A stretch of DNA of 9,191 nt, taken from Piscirickettsiaceae bacterium (GTDB lineage: Bacteria > Pseudomonadota > Gammaproteobacteria > Nitrosococcales > Methylophagaceae). A program made the translations under genes and the position numbers. Positions 6,808 to 9,191 of the stretch are shown one piece after another. The notes below the pieces were generated by a model, which was given only the letters and a program-made list of their open reading frames with translations, had not been told where the DNA came from and did no database searches. The stretch is from NCBI GenBank assembly GCA_018646825.1, contig JABGUA010000137.1, positions 1 through 9,191 on the forward strand. Reading direction: 5' to 3'. Position 1 is the stretch's first letter, and each line of letters starts with the position of its first letter.

Positions 6808-7727
6808 CACAACCCAATATTACTGCCGTTCGAGATTACTTACTCGGCCTTCAAGATCGTATATGTCAACAACTTGAAGCGGTTGATGGCAAAGAAAAAT
6901 TTGTTGAAGATGCATGGGAACGTACGGATGGTTTAGCGGGGGGCGGACGAACACGTGTCCTCAATGACGGTGCCGTATTTGAACAAGGCGGTGTTAATTT
7001 CTCGCATGTTCGCGGCACTAGCATGCCGGCCTCTGCAACTGCCAACCGGCCTGATCTCGCCGGCCGTAGCTTTGAAGCTATTGGTGTGTCTTTAGTCATC
7101 CACCCTAACAACCCTTATGCACCGACATCACACGCCAATGTCCGATTCTTTATTGCACAAAAAGAAGGTGAAGAACCTATTTGGTGGTTTGGTGGTGGCT
7201 ATGACTTAACCCCCTATTATGGTTTTGAAGAAGATGCAGTTCATTGGCATCAAACCGCTAAAAATGCCTGCGATCCCTTTGGCGAAGATGTCTACCCCAA
7301 ATACAAAAAATGGTGTGATGACTATTTTTACCTTAAACATCGTGATGAAACGCGCGGTGCAGGCGGCTTATTTTTCGATGACTTAAATGAAGGTGGTTTT
7401 GAGCATTGTTTTAAATTTTTACAAAGCGTGGGAGATAGTTATACCCAGGCCTATGTGCCAATTGTAGAGCGACGTAAGGACACACCGTTTGGCGAACGCG
7501 AACGTGATTTTCAACTCTACCGACGTGGCCGTTATGTTGAATTTAACTTAGTTTATGATCGCGGTACGTTATTTGGCCTGCAATCTGGTGGACGAACAGA
7601 GTCAATTTTGATGTCATTACCGCCGCTTGTGAAATGGCGTTATAACTGGCAGCCTGAGCCGGGAACAGATGAAGCTAAGTTATATGGGGTATTTCTTAAA
7701 CCGCAAAATTGGCTTACTTTAACCTAA
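6804..7727 (+). CDS. hemF: Oxygen-dependent coproporphyrinogen III oxidase
   Basis: HemF converts coproporphyrinogen III to protoporphyrinogen IX by two oxidative decarboxylations using O2, a late cytosolic step of haem synthesis. The 307-residue product is full length (E. coli about 299). Conserved blocks appear in order: GGGRTRVLNDGAVFEQGG (residues 46-63) running into VNFSHVRG, HPNNPYAPTSHANVRFF, WWFGGGYDLTPYYGFEEDAV, RGAGGLFFDDLNE, GRYVEFNLVYDRGTLFGLQ and the C-terminal GGRTESILMSLPP with its W-RYNW motif. The ATG shares ATGA with the tsaC stop. The gene is the last of the purD-prkB-tsaC-hemF run. No intrinsic terminator is evident after its TAA, so read-through toward the GGDEF gene is possible. 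Presence of HemF says the organism meets oxygen; an anaerobic HemN may exist elsewhere. Confidence 0.97.
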   Translation: MTQPNITAVRDYLLGLQDRICQQLEAVDGKEKFVEDAWERTDGLAGGGRTRVLNDGAVFEQGGVNFSHVRGTSMPASATANRPDLAGRSFEAIGVSLVIHPNNPYAPTSHANVRFFIAQKEGEEPIWWFGGGYDLTPYYGFEEDAVHWHQTAKNACDPFGEDVYPKYKKWCDDYFYLKHRDETRGAGGLFFDDLNEGGFEHCFKFLQSVGDSYTQAYVPIVERRKDTPFGERERDFQLYRRGRYVEFNLVYDRGTLFGLQSGGRTESILMSLPPLVKWRYNWQPEPGTDEAKLYGVFLKPQNWLTLT

Positions 7728-7828
7728 GTCTAATGATTTCGCCATAACTACATGTACTGAATAAGGTTTTACCAGCTTTACATTGTTACATTATTCCTAC
7801 GAGACTCACATTTTGTAATAAATACTTA

Positions 7829-7837
7829 TGGTATAAA
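7829..7837 (+). promoter_or_regulatory. Candidate extended -10 promoter for the GGDEF/EAL gene
   Basis: TGGTATAAA matches the extended -10 consensus TGnTATAAT at all but the last base, placing a start near 7844, about 27 nt before the ATG at 7871. No good -35 lies at 17 bp; TTGTAA (7813-7818) is only 13 bp away. The rest of the 143-bp gap after hemF is AT-rich and holds a short direct repeat of TTACATT (7778-7784, 7786-7792), but no clear terminator or gene. Confidence 0.45.
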
Positions 7838-7870
7838 TTAGCCAATGTCTAACAAAGAACCGCTTATTTT

Positions 7871-9191
7871 ATGCTTGCACAATTAGAGTCGATCCTCATT
7901 ACCTACCAGAAGTTAGGTAATGCTGAAAATGATAGTACAGACTTACGTCTCAGAAAAGCATCTCTATTGCTCATCCCGCTTATTATCGGCGTCCTCGCTC
8001 TTCCTTGGGGTCTAATTTATATCGGCTTTGGGTACTATTTATCTGCCGCTATACCTTTATCCTATAGTGTTATCTCTGCTCTTAGCATCTGGTATCTAGC
8101 AAAAACAAAAAACATCATTCCTATGCTGCAAACTCAACTGCTCTTAGTGCTTTTTTACCCTTCTGTTTAATGTGGTCCTTAGGTGGCTTTGCTGCCGGTA
8201 GTTTTGTGATGATTTGGGCCTTTTATGCCCCTATTGCTGCCTTAATCTACGAATCAGAGCAACGTGCAATGCAATGGTTTCTCGGCTTCGTAACCCTAGT
8301 CATTATCTCCGGACTTATTGACCAAAGCCTTATTTCATCTATCCAAACAATGCCAGTCATTGCGATAGAACTTTTTTTGTACTCAACCTATCTATGGGTT
8401 CGATAGGCATCTTCTTTATTATTCAGCATTTTATCAAGGAGAAAGAGAAGAGCGCAGATGCCTTGTTACAAAAAGAACATACGGCCTTATTACAAACAAC
8501 AGCAGAGTTAAGGCAAGCGCACAATGACCTTGAACAACTTGCACATCACGATCCGTTAACACAATTAACAAATAGGGCTCGCTTATCACATCGGTTAGAC
8601 CAGCTCATCCACGCTGCAAAACGTAGTCAGCACAAATTTGCTATTTTCTTCATTGATTTGGATAACTTTAAGCATATCAATGATACCTATGGTCACCCGA
8701 TGGGCGATCATATCCTCGTCGCTGCCAGCGAACGATTAAAAGCCATCGCACGGGCTGAAGATGTCATTGCTCGCTTTGGCGGTGATGAGTTTGTATTCGC
8801 CGTACAGCTTAATGATTTGGCCACTGACACCCTACCCGTTGCAAAACGTATCTTGGAATCCTTTTCTGACACATTTGAAATTAACGGTGTCACATTGCAT
8901 ATTACACCCAGCATTGGTATTGCACTCTATCCCGATAATGGTGGCTCCACAGATATGCTCTTAAAAAATGCCGATACAGCCATGTATCGTGCTAAACACA
9001 ATGGTCGCAATAATTTTTGTTACTATTCAGAACAATTGACCACTGAAATTGCAAGTCGAATGGACATTGAGGGCATGCTGCGACATGCCCTCGAGCGAGA
9101 CGAGTTCTCCTTACGGTTTCAAGTACAAGTTGATACAATACAACAAAAAATACATGGCTTAGAAGTGCTATTACGCTGGCATCAACAGGAC
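7871..9191 (+). pseudogene. Membrane-anchored GGDEF-EAL cyclic-di-GMP protein, two frameshifts, 3' end outside window
   Basis: Three consecutive frames join into one protein: 7871 to about 8150, about 8157 to 8371, and about 8379 to the window end. Frame 1 breaks at a T6 run (8151-8156) and frame 2 at a T7 run (8372-8378). Adding one T to each restores LVLFLPFCLMWSLGGFAAG and IAIELFFVLNLSMGSIGIF, both natural membrane segments. The rebuilt protein has about six transmembrane helices, a coiled-coil-like linker (about 8433-8540), then a GGDEF domain. That domain contains HHDPLTQLTNR, FFIDLDNFKHINDTYGH and the active-site RFGGDEF (8772-8792), with an inhibitory RxxD (RAED) exactly five residues before GGDEF. 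An EAL domain begins near 9061 with EVLLRW, an ExLxR variant of the EAL motif. Family roles are c-di-GMP synthesis and breakdown at the membrane; whether the EAL half is active cannot be judged. As written it would yield a truncated peptide, unless the ATGs at 8170 or 8394 re-initiate. Confidence 0.88.

Noticed and set aside
6866..7111. Minus-strand open frame opposite hemF
   Set aside because: Low-complexity Ser/Pro/Arg shadow of the conserved hemF coding strand.
8708..8964. Open frames on both strands over the GGDEF domain
   Set aside because: They are shadows of the GGDEF frame, which carries all the catalytic motifs.
1..9191. Mobile element, CRISPR array, phage or defence system
   Set aside because: No transposase, integrase, terminal repeats, target duplications, spaced direct repeats or defence-family domains were seen. 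The single tRNA shows no attachment-site duplication in the window.

Overview
The window looks like a piece of a moderately AT-rich gammaproteobacterial chromosome. The recognisable proteins (RIO1-type kinase, PurD, TsaC, HemF, a class I octameric-type phosphoribulokinase of the E. coli PrkB kind, and a CLC protein with a CBS-like tail) all resemble gammaproteobacterial versions. HemF implies life with oxygen. I cannot name the genus. Nothing here is clearly phage, plasmid, IS or CRISPR.

Left part (1-3859), mostly on the minus strand. The window opens with the C-terminal end of an Old Yellow Enzyme flavin reductase on the plus strand. It converges on a RIO1-like protein kinase (356-1207, minus). 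Next, on the minus strand, is a free-standing tRNA-Leu(UAA) with its own promoter and intrinsic terminator. The tRNA promoter's -10 box overlaps the stop codon of a CLC chloride-channel-like gene (1383 to about 3183), which carries an in-frame TAG and has lost a usable start in its own frame. Just upstream, and probably in the same transcript, is an intact LOG-family nucleotide phosphoribohydrolase gene (3188-3859).

Middle (3860-7727). A 193-bp divergent intergenic region holds a 9-bp inverted repeat plus a third half-site over a candidate purD promoter. Rightward from it runs a tight cluster of four intact genes: purD (purine synthesis), a phosphoribulokinase, tsaC (tRNA t6A synthesis) and hemF (haem synthesis). 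Gaps are 30 and 19 bp, then a 4-bp overlap, so they probably form one operon. The phosphoribulokinase is the odd member because no RuBisCO or other Calvin-cycle gene is visible.

Right end (7728-9191). After a 143-bp gap with an extended -10 promoter comes a membrane-bound GGDEF/EAL cyclic-di-GMP gene running off the window. Its reading frame is broken twice. Each break sits in a poly-T run and each is repaired by adding a single T. All the gene-breaking lesions fall in the two accessory genes (CLC and GGDEF/EAL), while every housekeeping gene is intact. The main open question is whether this is real gene decay, phase variation or slippage, or homopolymer and base errors in the assembly. I did not find a new multi-gene system.
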